Made by a program: the position numbers and the translations under genes
The notes under the pieces: generated by a model
Database searches by the model: none
What the model was told of the DNA's origin: nothing
The model's input: the letters and a program-made list of their open reading frames with translations, nothing else
Shown here: positions 38,221 through 46,218 of the stretch, piece after piece
Layout: the number at the start of each line of letters is the position of its first letter
Numbering within the stretch: position 1 is the first letter of the stretch
NCBI GenBank assembly: GCA_018001695.1
Contig: JAGNHN010000007.1
Location: forward strand, 26,757-90,756
Source of the DNA: Lentimicrobiaceae bacterium
Lineage (GTDB): Bacteria > Bacteroidota > Bacteroidia > Bacteroidales > JAGNHN01
DNA length: 64,000 bases
Reading direction: 5' to 3'

Positions 38221-39555
38221 ATGTCAAGACTGAAAGAAAAACTCCGGACAAAAATTGAAGAGTGGCGGCCAAGGACCAACCGGCTGGCCAAGGAATTTGC
38301 TGATGTTGTTGTTGATAAGGTAACCATCGGCCAGATTCTCGGCGGTATGCGTGGCATCAAATGCCTCGTCACGGATATCTCATACCTCGATCCCAACGAG
38401 GGCATACGTTACCGTGGATATACCCTGCCAGAGGTCTTCGAAAAGCTTCCCAAACCCAAAGGTGCAGAAATGCCCTATGTGGAAGGCTTGTTCTTCCTGC
38501 TACTGACGGGAGAGATACCGACGGATGAAGAAGTCCTTGATGTGGCAGATGAATTCAACAAACGCAGGATATTGCCACGCTATGTGTATGAGGTGATCGA
38601 TGCATACCCATGTTGTAGTCATCCGATGACCATCTTTTCATCGGCCATCATGACCCTGCAACGTGAATCCTTCTTCGCAAAGAAATACCGTTCGGGTATG
38701 CATAAAAATGATTATTGGGATCCTACTTATGAAGATGCCATCAATCTGCTTGCCAAGCTGCCTGAGATCGGAACCTATATTTATGCCAAATTATACCGCG
38801 ACGGTAAGCGTATACAGTCCAACCCCAACCTAGATTTCGGTGCCAACTTTGCCCATATGATGGGCATTCCCAAGCCTTACGATGATGTTTCCAGGATGAA
38901 TTTCATCCTGCACAGCGACCACGAAAGCGGGAACGTCAGTGCACATACCGGCCACCTGGTGGGAAGCTCATTGGCAGATGTTTATCTTTCCATTGCCTCC
39001 ATGGTTAACGGCCTGGCAGGACCGCTGCATGGCCTCGCCAACCAGGAAGTCTTACGCTGGCTGCAGGATCTGCAGGACAAGATGGGTGACGAAGAGATCT
39101 CTGAAGAAAGACTGAAGCAGTTTGTCTGGGATACTCTGAAATCCGGCCAGGTTATTCCCGGTTATGGCCATGCCGTATTGCGCAAGACAGACCCGCGTTA
39201 TCAGTTGCAGCGCGATTTTTGCCTGAAGAGTATTCCGGATGATCCTTTGTTTAAGCTTGTAGATAAACTCTATCGTGTTGTTCCTCCCATCCTGATGGAG
39301 CAAGGCAAAGCCAAGAATCCCTGGCCGAACGTCGATGCCCAATCCGGTATCATCCACTGGCATTATGGGATACAGGAATATGATTTCTATACCGTTTTGT
39401 TTGGTATTGGCAGGGCCATTGGTATCACGGCCAACCTGGTTTGGGACAGGGCATTGGGTTATCCGCTGGAGCGCCCAAAATCCTTGACCACTGCCATGCT
39501 GGAGCGCATCGCCGGGCTGCATGATGGCCTGGGTGAAGAGATGGCCGACGATTAG
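38221..39555 (+). CDS. gltA: Citrate synthase, mitochondrial/eukaryotic-like type
   Basis: 444 residues. Unlike the E. coli GltA type, it matches the mitochondrial-type family: MRGIKCLVTDISYLDPNEG, IRYRGYTLPEVFEK, PGYGHAVLRKTDPRYQLQR and NVDAQSGIIHWHYGIQEYDFY. The active-site His residues (in SDHESGN and GYGHAV) and the Asp in the C-terminal DAQSG segment are present. It condenses acetyl-CoA with oxaloacetate. Downstream of icd in an apparent two-gene operon. Such eukaryote-like citrate synthases are known in Bacteroidetes; origin by transfer is not shown here. Confidence 0.93.
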   Translation: MSRLKEKLRTKIEEWRPRTNRLAKEFADVVVDKVTIGQILGGMRGIKCLVTDISYLDPNEGIRYRGYTLPEVFEKLPKPKGAEMPYVEGLFFLLLTGEIPTDEEVLDVADEFNKRRILPRYVYEVIDAYPCCSHPMTIFSSAIMTLQRESFFAKKYRSGMHKNDYWDPTYEDAINLLAKLPEIGTYIYAKLYRDGKRIQSNPNLDFGANFAHMMGIPKPYDDVSRMNFILHSDHESGNVSAHTGHLVGSSLADVYLSIASMVNGLAGPLHGLANQEVLRWLQDLQDKMGDEEISEERLKQFVWDTLKSGQVIPGYGHAVLRKTDPRYQLQRDFCLKSIPDDPLFKLVDKLYRVVPPILMEQGKAKNPWPNVDAQSGIIHWHYGIQEYDFYTVLFGIGRAIGITANLVWDRALGYPLERPKSLTTAMLERIAGLHDGLGEEMADD

Positions 39556-39587
39556 CCAATACCATTCCGACCTGGTTGTACGAAGAT

Positions 39588-39998
39588 ATGCCCTGGCAGA
39601 AAATCATCAGCCTGCCTCCTTATCCAAGAGGTATCCATCTGATCACACGCGAGATCATGACAGCCTTGCCGGTGATGCCGGAAGTGGGCCTATTGCACCT
39701 CTTCATTCAGCACACCAGTGCAGCCCTGGCTTTGAACGAGAATGCAGATCCCGATGTGCGCAGGGATCTGAACATGGCCCTGGACCGCATGGCCCCCGAT
39801 GGGGCATCCTGGTACACCCATATCCTCGAGGGCAAAGACGATATGCCGGCCCATATTAAAGCGGTATTGACAGGTTCTTCCCTGAGTATCCCGATTCATA
39901 ACGGACAACTGGCCATGGGAACATGGCAGGGCATTTTTCTTTGCGAATTCCGGGATCAAGGAGGATCCAGAAAGATCGTTCTCACCCTATTGCCCTGA
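39588..39998 (+). CDS. YjbQ/UPF0047 family protein
   Basis: 136 residues from the ATG at 39588; an in-frame TTG lies 12 bases upstream. Family signature: FIQHTSAALALNENADPDVR and GNQ-like end HNGQLAMGTWQGIFLCEFRD. YjbQ homologues have thiamine-phosphate synthase activity in E. coli in vitro, which may be secondary, so the physiological role is uncertain. The 3' end overlaps the convergent ACP phosphodiesterase gene by 17 bases. Confidence 0.9.
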   Translation: MPWQKIISLPPYPRGIHLITREIMTALPVMPEVGLLHLFIQHTSAALALNENADPDVRRDLNMALDRMAPDGASWYTHILEGKDDMPAHIKAVLTGSSLSIPIHNGQLAMGTWQGIFLCEFRDQGGSRKIVLTLLP

Positions 39999-40581
39999 CC
40001 GGCCTGATCTCTGTTAAGCGGACATACTCGATTAACTGTGGGAAGAACGTTCTGAATCCATCTCTGAAATAAGGGTAATGTTCTCTCAACCTGAGCGTTG
40101 CCAGTTCCATTCCTGAAGGAAACGATGTTCTCTTTGCCATTCCATTGAACGCCATATCCAGGTGTTCCAGATCAGCATAAGAACTCAACCAGTCGTTGCG
40201 CACCATATGCGGCAAAATACGTCGTATCCGCGCAGGCAGGATGGCAAACCTGCTGATCAGGATCCTGTAATTATTATGAACAAAAGAAGGGAGATCCTCC
40301 GGACTATAATCCGGCCAGTACCGGGCCAGGAAGTGATCATAGTACATGTCCATGACCACGCCGCTGTATTTATGAAAATATGGATGCAGCTGTTTTCTGG
40401 CTTCCGCCACCAGCGGATGCCGGTCGGTGAAAGTATCTATTTCCCTGTGTAGCACAATACCCTTCTGAATACCAGCCTGATACCTTTCCATGCGCTTGCC
40501 TTTCACAGCATCAGCGATGAAATTTCCCACCATGACATCGTCATCATGGAAAGATAAATACATATGTGCCAGATAGTTCAT
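39982..40581 (-). CDS. acpH: Acyl carrier protein phosphodiesterase (AcpH-like)
   Basis: 199 residues from the ATG at 40581 (MNYLAHMYLSFHDDDVMVG), the typical AcpH start. A longer frame adds 7 residues. The HD-type metal motif HREIDTFTDRHPLV is present. AcpH removes the 4'-phosphopantetheine from holo-ACP. Its 3' end overlaps the YjbQ gene by 17 bases in convergent orientation. An isolated gene with no related neighbour. Confidence 0.9.
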   Translation of the reverse strand: MNYLAHMYLSFHDDDVMVGNFIADAVKGKRMERYQAGIQKGIVLHREIDTFTDRHPLVAEARKQLHPYFHKYSGVVMDMYYDHFLARYWPDYSPEDLPSFVHNNYRILISRFAILPARIRRILPHMVRNDWLSSYADLEHLDMAFNGMAKRTSFPSGMELATLRLREHYPYFRDGFRTFFPQLIEYVRLTEIRPVRAIG

Positions 40582-40675
40582 GTCTTTAAGCAGCAGGGAC
40601 AAAAGGCCCTTATTTAGAGCCAGTAAAACTACGCAACCTGAGGCTGTATTGCTGGGGTAAGCAGGAAAATTTCCT

Positions 40676-40683
40676 TAGTTTTG
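40676..40683 (+). promoter_or_regulatory. Candidate -7 promoter element of iorA
   Basis: TAGTTTTG fits TAnnTTTG, 42 bases before the preferred iorA ATG at 40726. It also argues against the alternative start at 40681, which falls inside the element. Confidence 0.4.
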
Positions 40684-40725
40684 TGCACAGGCAATAACGC
40701 GTTTTATCCTAATATACTATTTGTT

Positions 40726-42348
40726 ATGCAGAAATTGATGTTACTGGGCGACGAGGCCATTGCGCAGGCGGGAATAGATGCCGGCATGTCGGGGATATAT
40801 GCCTATCCGGGCACCCCATCCACCGAGATCACGGAGTATGTCATGCATTCGAAGGAAGCGCGGGCCAAAGGCGTCCATGCTGCCTGGGGAGCCAATGAGA
40901 AGACCGCCATGGAAGCCGCCCTCGGCATGAGTTATGCCGGCAAACGCAGCATGGTGTGTATGAAACATGTCGGGCTTAATGTGGCCGCTGATGCTTTTGT
41001 GAATGCTGCCATCACAGGAGCCAATGGCGGTTTGGTGGTTGTTGTTGCCGACGACCCATCCATGCATTCCAGTCAGAATGAACAGGACAGCCGTTTCTTC
41101 GGCAAGTTTGCCATGATCCCCATTCTCGAGCCCGCCAATCAGCAAGAGGCCTATGATATGGTCTTTGAAGGCTTTGATATTTCGGAGCGCCATAACATTC
41201 CGGTCATGCTGCGGATAACAACACGTCTTGCCCACAGCCGGTCAGGCGTACAACCAAAACCTGCGAAAGAGCAGAATGCCATCCGTATCCCCAGTGATCC
41301 GAGGCAGTTTATCCTGCTGCCCGCCAACGCCCGCCGCAACTACAAGAAACTGCTTCAAAACCAGGTAGTTTTCGAAGAACTGTCAGACAACAGTACATTC
41401 AATTTTTACAAACCAGGTCCCGATCATTCTATGGGCATCATCGCCTGCGGTATTTCCTATAACTACCTGCTGGAGAACTACCCTGACCGCAAGGTGCCAT
41501 ATCCGATCGTAAAAGTGGGACAATATCCTGCACCCCACAACCTTATTGATCAACTGTATCAGGAATGCGAAAAGATCCTGATCCTGGAAGAAGGATATCC
41601 CATCCTTGAGGAGAGCCTGCGTGGCTTCCTTTATACCGGAAAGACCATACATGGACGCCTGGATGGCACTCTTCCGAGAGATGGTGAATTGAATCCGGCC
41701 CTGGTTGCCAAATCCCTGGGTATGGCCGTTCCTGCTGAGGTACCTATGCCTTCGGTGGTGGTACCCCGTCCTCCCTCACTTTGCAAGGGGTGTCCTCATA
41801 TCTATTCATATAATGCTTTAAATGAAGCCCTTAGCGTTTATGCCAAAGGAAGGGTCTTTTCTGATATCGGATGCTATACCCTGGGAGCCCTTGATCCGTT
41901 TACGGCCATCAATACCTGTGTCGATATGGGCGCTTCGATCACAATGGCCAAAGGGGCAGCCGATGCAGGTTTCGTTCCGGCCGTCGCTGTCATCGGGGAC
42001 TCCACCTTCACCCATTCCGGCATGACCGGCTTGCTGGATGCCATCAACGATAAGTCCCCTATCACAGTGATCATCCTTGACAACGCCACCACCGCCATGA
42101 CAGGAGGGCAAAATTCGTCAGGAACGGGGAAAATTGAAGACATATGCCAGGCCCTGGGCGTGGATCCAGATCACATTCATATTCTCAACCCATTGCAGAA
42201 GCACCATGATGAGAACATGAAGATTATGAAACAAGAAATTGAATATCAAGGTGTTTCTGTAATCATTCCTAGGCGTGAGTGCATCCAGACTTTGGCAAAA
42301 AAGAAGAAAGACGAAAAAAAGCAGGCTGAAGCCGGTGCTTTGAACTGA
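40726..42348 (+). CDS. iorA: Indolepyruvate:ferredoxin oxidoreductase alpha subunit, no C-terminal ferredoxin domain
   Basis: 540 residues from the ATG at 40726. TPP-dependent 2-oxoacid oxidoreductase that converts aryl 2-oxo acids to aryl-CoA. The pyrimidine-binding domain has GDEAIAQAGIDAGMSGIYAYPG; the TPP domain shows CKGCPHIYSYNAL and GDSTFTHSGMTGL with the Mg-binding Asp. Archaeal IorA (about 640 residues) carries C-terminal 4Fe-4S motifs; here the protein ends in a lysine-rich tail (RECIQTLAKKKKDEKKQAE) with no CxxCxxC. Electrons must go to separate ferredoxin. It forms an operon with iorB. Confidence 0.92.
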   Translation: MQKLMLLGDEAIAQAGIDAGMSGIYAYPGTPSTEITEYVMHSKEARAKGVHAAWGANEKTAMEAALGMSYAGKRSMVCMKHVGLNVAADAFVNAAITGANGGLVVVVADDPSMHSSQNEQDSRFFGKFAMIPILEPANQQEAYDMVFEGFDISERHNIPVMLRITTRLAHSRSGVQPKPAKEQNAIRIPSDPRQFILLPANARRNYKKLLQNQVVFEELSDNSTFNFYKPGPDHSMGIIACGISYNYLLENYPDRKVPYPIVKVGQYPAPHNLIDQLYQECEKILILEEGYPILEESLRGFLYTGKTIHGRLDGTLPRDGELNPALVAKSLGMAVPAEVPMPSVVVPRPPSLCKGCPHIYSYNALNEALSVYAKGRVFSDIGCYTLGALDPFTAINTCVDMGASITMAKGAADAGFVPAVAVIGDSTFTHSGMTGLLDAINDKSPITVIILDNATTAMTGGQNSSGTGKIEDICQALGVDPDHIHILNPLQKHHDENMKIMKQEIEYQGVSVIIPRRECIQTLAKKKKDEKKQAEAGALN

Positions 42349-42373
42349 TCCATCATCCCATAAACGAACATTC

Positions 42374-42955
42374 ATGAAAAAAGATATCATTCTTGCAGGA
42401 GTAGGTGGGCAGGGTATCCTGTCGATTGCGGCTACCATCGGTATGGCAGCCATCAAGAAAGGCTGGCATATGAAACAAGCTGAGGTTCACGGTATGAGCC
42501 AGCGCGGTGGAGACGTGCAGTCCAATTTGCGTCTTTCGGATCAGGAAGTGGCCTCAGATCTGATTCCCAAGGGGCAGGTAGACATCATTCTTTCGGTTGA
42601 ACCCATGGAGTCGCTCCGTTATGTTCCGATGCTTTCCCCAACGGGATGGCTTATTACGAACACCAAACCCTTCATCAATATTCCCAATTATCCGGAAATG
42701 GATGCGATCATTGCGGAGATCGAAAAGGTTCCTCACCATGTACTGCTCGATGCTGACCAGGTAGCCAAAGACATGGGATCACCCCGGTCAGCCAACATCG
42801 TCATGCTGGGCGCGGCTTCACCATATCTGGGGCTTACGGCCGACGAGCTGGAAGGCGCCATCACCGCCATATTCCAGCGCAAAGGACAGGAAATCGTAGA
42901 TCAGAATATCGCTGCTTTCCGCAAGGGAAGGGAGTTAGCGGAAGCCCAGGCTTAG
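42374..42955 (+). CDS. iorB: Indolepyruvate:ferredoxin oxidoreductase beta subunit
   Basis: 193 residues with the pyruvate/ketoisovalerate oxidoreductase catalytic domain. N-terminus DIILAGVGGQGILSIAATIG and EVHGMSQRGGDVQSNLRL are the IorB signatures. It partners IorA 25 bases upstream; together they oxidise aryl 2-oxo acids from aromatic amino acids, or work in reverse for their synthesis under anaerobic conditions. Stop TAG shares its last base with the GTG start of the M23 gene. Confidence 0.94.
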   Translation: MKKDIILAGVGGQGILSIAATIGMAAIKKGWHMKQAEVHGMSQRGGDVQSNLRLSDQEVASDLIPKGQVDIILSVEPMESLRYVPMLSPTGWLITNTKPFINIPNYPEMDAIIAEIEKVPHHVLLDADQVAKDMGSPRSANIVMLGAASPYLGLTADELEGAITAIFQRKGQEIVDQNIAAFRKGRELAEAQA

Positions 42956-44250
42956 TGGAAAAAAGCATCCTTAACTCCGTTTCTTCCTCCGGCCTTTTCG
43001 CCCGTCTTAAAGGCAAGCCCTGGGTTCATATCGGGGTGCTGCTGGTAGCAGGTTGCTTTGTAATCCTGTTGTTTGTGTTTTTTCATCCGGTTCCTCATGT
43101 TGCAGATGATCAGTCGGGTGAGGAAATACCCATGTTTTTTGGATTTCCAGTATCGGAATATGAAATTCAGTCTTTTGAGGTCAATCCGGGTGAGAACCTG
43201 TCCTTGATTCTCTCAGGACATGGGATCGATGCCACGGAAACGGACAGGCTCCTGCGCGTATCGCGGGGAATCTTTGATCCCAGGAAGCTCAGGGCCGGCC
43301 AGCCTTATCATGTACTGATACCCAGGGATACCACACGCCCTGATATGGTCATCTATGAGGTTGATTATATTAACTATGTGGTTTTCAATCTTAAAGATAG
43401 TCTGTTTGTATTCAGCGGTGCTAAGCCGGTGATCCGGGTATGGGATACTGTTGCAGGGAGTATTGAACAATCCCTATGGGCCAGTATGGTACAAGGAGGA
43501 GGAAATCCTGCCCTTGCCATGCGACTTTCCGATATCTATGCCTGGACCATCGATTTCTATGGAATCCAGCCAGGAGATGCATATAAGGTTGTCTTTGAGC
43601 GCCTTATCGTTGATACGACTGAGGTTGGACTGGGCATCATCACCGCTGCATGGTTCTCTCACAACGGTCAGCATAGATATGCTTTCCGTTTTGAGCAGGA
43701 TTCCGTTCCGGATTATTTTGATGATGAAGGCCAATCGCTGCGCAGGGCTTTTCTGAAGGCGCCGCTGCAGTTTTCCAGGATCAGTTCGCGGTTTTCACAT
43801 TCCCGGCTGCACCCGGTATTAAGGATCCGCAGGCCCCACCATGGTGTGGATTATGCGGCCCCTGTCGGAACGCCTGTTCAGAGTGTGGGGGATGGGGTTG
43901 TCATCAAAATGGGATGGGCTGGCGGAGCAGGACGCATGGTGAAGATCAAGCACAACAGCACCTACACCACGGCCTACCTTCATTTATCGGGTTATGGGAA
44001 AGGCATCCGGGAAGGGAAAAGGGTCAGCCAGGGTGAGGTTATCGGATATGTAGGAAGCTCAGGACTTTCCACCGGCCCGCATCTTGATTTCCGCTTCTAC
44101 CAGAACGGACATCCCATCGACCCGCTCAAAGTCGTGTCGCCTCCTACCGATCCTGTGAAAAAGGAAAACATGCCACAGTTCAATATTATCAGAGACAGTC
44201 TCCGTAGCATGCTTGACGGAATACCTGTCGCGGCCACATCCGGACGGTGA
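42955..44250 (+). CDS. Membrane-anchored M23 metallopeptidase
   Basis: 431 residues from a GTG start that overlaps the iorB stop by one base. An N-terminal membrane helix lies at about residues 24-42. The M23/LytM domain is near residues 280-395: HHGVDYAAP holds the first His and Asp ligands, and AYLHLSGYGKG the catalytic-type His. In the usual HxH motif the second His is replaced by Asp (GPHLDFRFY). It probably cleaves peptidoglycan cross-links in the periplasm; the Asp variant may bind zinc. Operon with iorA/B is probably incidental. Confidence 0.9.
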   Translation: MEKSILNSVSSSGLFARLKGKPWVHIGVLLVAGCFVILLFVFFHPVPHVADDQSGEEIPMFFGFPVSEYEIQSFEVNPGENLSLILSGHGIDATETDRLLRVSRGIFDPRKLRAGQPYHVLIPRDTTRPDMVIYEVDYINYVVFNLKDSLFVFSGAKPVIRVWDTVAGSIEQSLWASMVQGGGNPALAMRLSDIYAWTIDFYGIQPGDAYKVVFERLIVDTTEVGLGIITAAWFSHNGQHRYAFRFEQDSVPDYFDDEGQSLRRAFLKAPLQFSRISSRFSHSRLHPVLRIRRPHHGVDYAAPVGTPVQSVGDGVVIKMGWAGGAGRMVKIKHNSTYTTAYLHLSGYGKGIREGKRVSQGEVIGYVGSSGLSTGPHLDFRFYQNGHPIDPLKVVSPPTDPVKKENMPQFNIIRDSLRSMLDGIPVAATSGR

Positions 44251-44283
44251 TTTGCGCCTTGCTGAAGGCTTTTTGTAACTTTG
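44251..44283 (+). promoter_or_regulatory. Promoter of the acyl-ACP thioesterase gene
   Basis: TTTG (44251-44254), 21 bases of spacer and TAACTTTG (44276-44283) give a full match to the Bacteroidetes -33/-7 consensus. The start ATG is at 44288, so the predicted transcript starts at or almost at the first codon. Confidence 0.6.
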
Positions 44284-44287
44284 CCGC

Positions 44288-45040
44288 ATGTTATGGACAC
44301 CACCCCCCGATTTCCGGCCTTACTGGCAGGAAGAATACAAAGTAAGCGCGTTTGATGTAGACCCGCTGGCCAGGCTTAGGCTCACACATTTGTTCAACTA
44401 CCTGCAGGAAGCTGCATATCAGCACGCTACCCATCTGGGTTTTGGCCCATTTGACGTAGCCCGGCAGAACCTGTCCTGGGTATTATCCGCCATACGTCTG
44501 GATATTCATTTCCTTCCGCTATGGAATGAAGTCATTCGCCTGGAAACCTGGCCCAAGCCCGCCCACCGGATCTTTTACAGCCGTGATTTCATGCTGAGCA
44601 AGGATGGACAAGCCTTTGGGGAGGCCACTTCACATTGGTTGCTCATCGACAGGGACAGCCGCAAGCCAAAGTACCTGAAGGAACTAACGGAGGCTCTGGC
44701 TTATATTCCTGTTCGCGATGCCATCCAGGAGTTGCCCATCGGTCCGGATCTGCCCGAACGTGAGCCGGAAGTCATTGGCCACGATGTCAGCTTCTTCGAC
44801 CTTGATCAGAACGGACATGTAAATACGTCCAGGTACGTGGAATGGTCCTTATCACCCTTGCCTGATCCATGGAAGTTCTTTGGCTCCGCTTTTCGATTTA
44901 ACATACAATTTATCAATGAGATACGTGCCGGGGAACACCTCAGCGTTGCACACTGGCATGAAGAAGGAGAATTTCAGGTAAGGGGCTGGAATACAAGCCG
45001 GGACCTACCTGCCTGGGTAGCCAGCATTCATCATATATAA
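44288..45040 (+). CDS. Acyl-ACP thioesterase (FatA/B-like)
   Basis: 250 residues with two hot-dog folds of the plant-type acyl-ACP thioesterase family, which release free fatty acid from acyl-ACP. Segments recognised: VDPLARLRLTHLFNYLQEAAYQHA in the first half, and LDQNGHVNTSRYVEW in the second, which holds the Asn-His of the catalytic triad. A strong promoter match lies immediately upstream. tRNA-Gln follows 57 bases downstream. Confidence 0.9.
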   Translation: MLWTPPPDFRPYWQEEYKVSAFDVDPLARLRLTHLFNYLQEAAYQHATHLGFGPFDVARQNLSWVLSAIRLDIHFLPLWNEVIRLETWPKPAHRIFYSRDFMLSKDGQAFGEATSHWLLIDRDSRKPKYLKELTEALAYIPVRDAIQELPIGPDLPEREPEVIGHDVSFFDLDQNGHVNTSRYVEWSLSPLPDPWKFFGSAFRFNIQFINEIRAGEHLSVAHWHEEGEFQVRGWNTSRDLPAWVASIHHI

Positions 45041-45057
45041 AAAAAGCACACTTGCGT

Positions 45058-45087
45058 TTTGTGTTCTTTCATTAGTTGTTAACTTTG
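45058..45087 (+). promoter_or_regulatory. Promoter of tRNA-Gln(CTG)
   Basis: TTTG (45058-45061), an 18-base spacer and TAACTTTG (45080-45087). The predicted start falls within about 5 bases of the tRNA 5' end at 45097. The same TAACTTTG element precedes the other tRNA-Gln. Confidence 0.6.
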
Positions 45088-45096
45088 TGGCCCCAT

Positions 45097-45172
45097 TGCC
45101 CGATGGTGTAACTGGCAACACGTCTGACTCTGGATCAGAAGAGTCCAGGTTCGAGCCCTGGTCGGGCAACCA
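45097..45172 (+). tRNA. tRNA-Gln (anticodon CTG), CCA encoded
   Basis: A full cloverleaf can be drawn. Acceptor TGCCCGA pairs with TCGGGCA, discriminator A, then CCA encoded. Anticodon stem TCTGA/TCAGA encloses loop CTCTGGA, so the anticodon is CTG and decodes CAG. The T arm is CCAGG-TTCGAGC-CCTGG. It has its own promoter and a following terminator. It shares an identical D-arm region with the tRNA-Gln(TTG) 14 kb away. Confidence 0.95.
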
Positions 45173-45177
45173 ACGAA

Positions 45178-45204
45178 AAAAGCCTGTCATTACGGCAGGC
45201 TTTT
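45178..45204. terminator. Bidirectional terminator between tRNA-Gln and lipoprotein gene
   Basis: AAAAGCCTG-TCATTACGG-CAGGCTTTT forms a perfect 9-bp hairpin with A/T tracts on both sides, so it can end the tRNA transcript and that of the convergent gene whose stop is at 45210. Confidence 0.75.
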
Positions 45205-45209
45205 CTCAT

Positions 45210-46133
45210 TTAATCAGGCAGGGATATTTCAAACAGAGAGCCCGGTTCAGAACCCGCTCCTTCAGAAGTCATGTAAAGTTTGTTTTTCGTCACAAAAGCC
45301 AGGGCTTCATTTTGGCCCATGCTGCCAGAGAAGGGATAAACCGTTTTGGTTCCCCTGAAAAACCGGTTACCAGGATAGTCTTCGAAAGCATAGATGAACA
45401 AAGGTGTCAAAAGCACCAACTTTCCTGTCACATGGTGTCTGTCAGCGAAGGTTACCCGGGAGGTATTAACAGTGCTGCCCAGGTTGATGGTGTCAGCCAG
45501 CCGGGCGATGTGTTCTCCGGGAATTGCCGGGAGGCAGTACATCTTGCAAATCCCGTTGTAAGGGTTGGATCTGTTCTTGGTAAATAAGAACAGCGAGTCA
45601 TCACACCAGGTTAGAGCCTCTATGTCAAAATTGCGCTCCGCCTGCGGCGGCGGAAACATAATTTGATCCTCGAAGGAAAAACTAATCTTTTCCGCGCTGA
45701 TCGTGCTGCCCGTTATTGCTTCGGGGTTAGGAATCCGGTAAATGGCAAGGTCCTTGCGATGATTGTCATTGTTTCCTGCATCATTGATGTAGATCCGGCC
45801 CAGGTCATCCTGCGCAAGGTCTTCCCAGTCGGTATTGGTAACATTAGTAATGCTCAATGTACGGACCTGCTGTCCGCTTGAATCGATGCAGATTAATTCA
45901 GCATCATTTTCCGAATCCTCATGGGACCAAATTTTGTTCGGGCTCACTACGGCAATGCCTGAGCTCTCCAGTAGTGTCAGGGGCAAATGCGCCATTTGCC
46001 GTACCGACATCATTGTGATGGGAGGCAATGTATCCTGTCCGGGTGGTGGATCACCGGCTTTGCTGTCCTTAACACATGATACGGGTAATGCCAGTACCAG
46101 GAAAACCAAAGCGAGGCTAATCAAATCCTTCAT
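45210..46133 (-). CDS. Predicted lipoprotein with beta-propeller-like repeats
   Basis: 307 residues. The N-terminus MKDLISLALVFLVLALPVSC is a lipoprotein signal with lipobox LPVSC. The rest is a string of beta strands with DWEDLAQDDLGRIYINDAGNNDN, NFDIEALTWCDDSLFLFTKNR and SMGQNEALAFVTKNKLYMTSEG, a pattern of extracytoplasmic propeller proteins (SdiA-regulated or esterase-like phytase type). No catalytic residue is evident. Function unknown. A -7-like element ends 5 bases before the ATG. Confidence 0.75.
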   Translation of the reverse strand: MKDLISLALVFLVLALPVSCVKDSKAGDPPPGQDTLPPITMMSVRQMAHLPLTLLESSGIAVVSPNKIWSHEDSENDAELICIDSSGQQVRTLSITNVTNTDWEDLAQDDLGRIYINDAGNNDNHRKDLAIYRIPNPEAITGSTISAEKISFSFEDQIMFPPPQAERNFDIEALTWCDDSLFLFTKNRSNPYNGICKMYCLPAIPGEHIARLADTINLGSTVNTSRVTFADRHHVTGKLVLLTPLFIYAFEDYPGNRFFRGTKTVYPFSGSMGQNEALAFVTKNKLYMTSEGAGSEPGSLFEISLPD

Positions 46134-46138
46134 GGATG

Positions 46139-46146
46139 CAAAGATA
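46139..46146 (-). promoter_or_regulatory. Candidate -7 promoter element of the propeller lipoprotein
   Basis: On the minus strand TATCTTTG matches TAnnTTTG and ends 5 bases before the ATG at 46133, so the transcript would start at or next to the first codon. Confidence 0.5.
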
Positions 46147-46218
46147 TACGGAAGTCCAGGGATAAAAAGCCCAACCTGCTCATCATCCTAGACACTCGCA
46201 TTGGGGGGTACCACCCGA

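Noticed and set aside
39982..39998. Convergent overlap of YjbQ and AcpH genes as a frameshift sign
   Set aside because: Both proteins end at normal family lengths; a short convergent overlap is enough to explain it.
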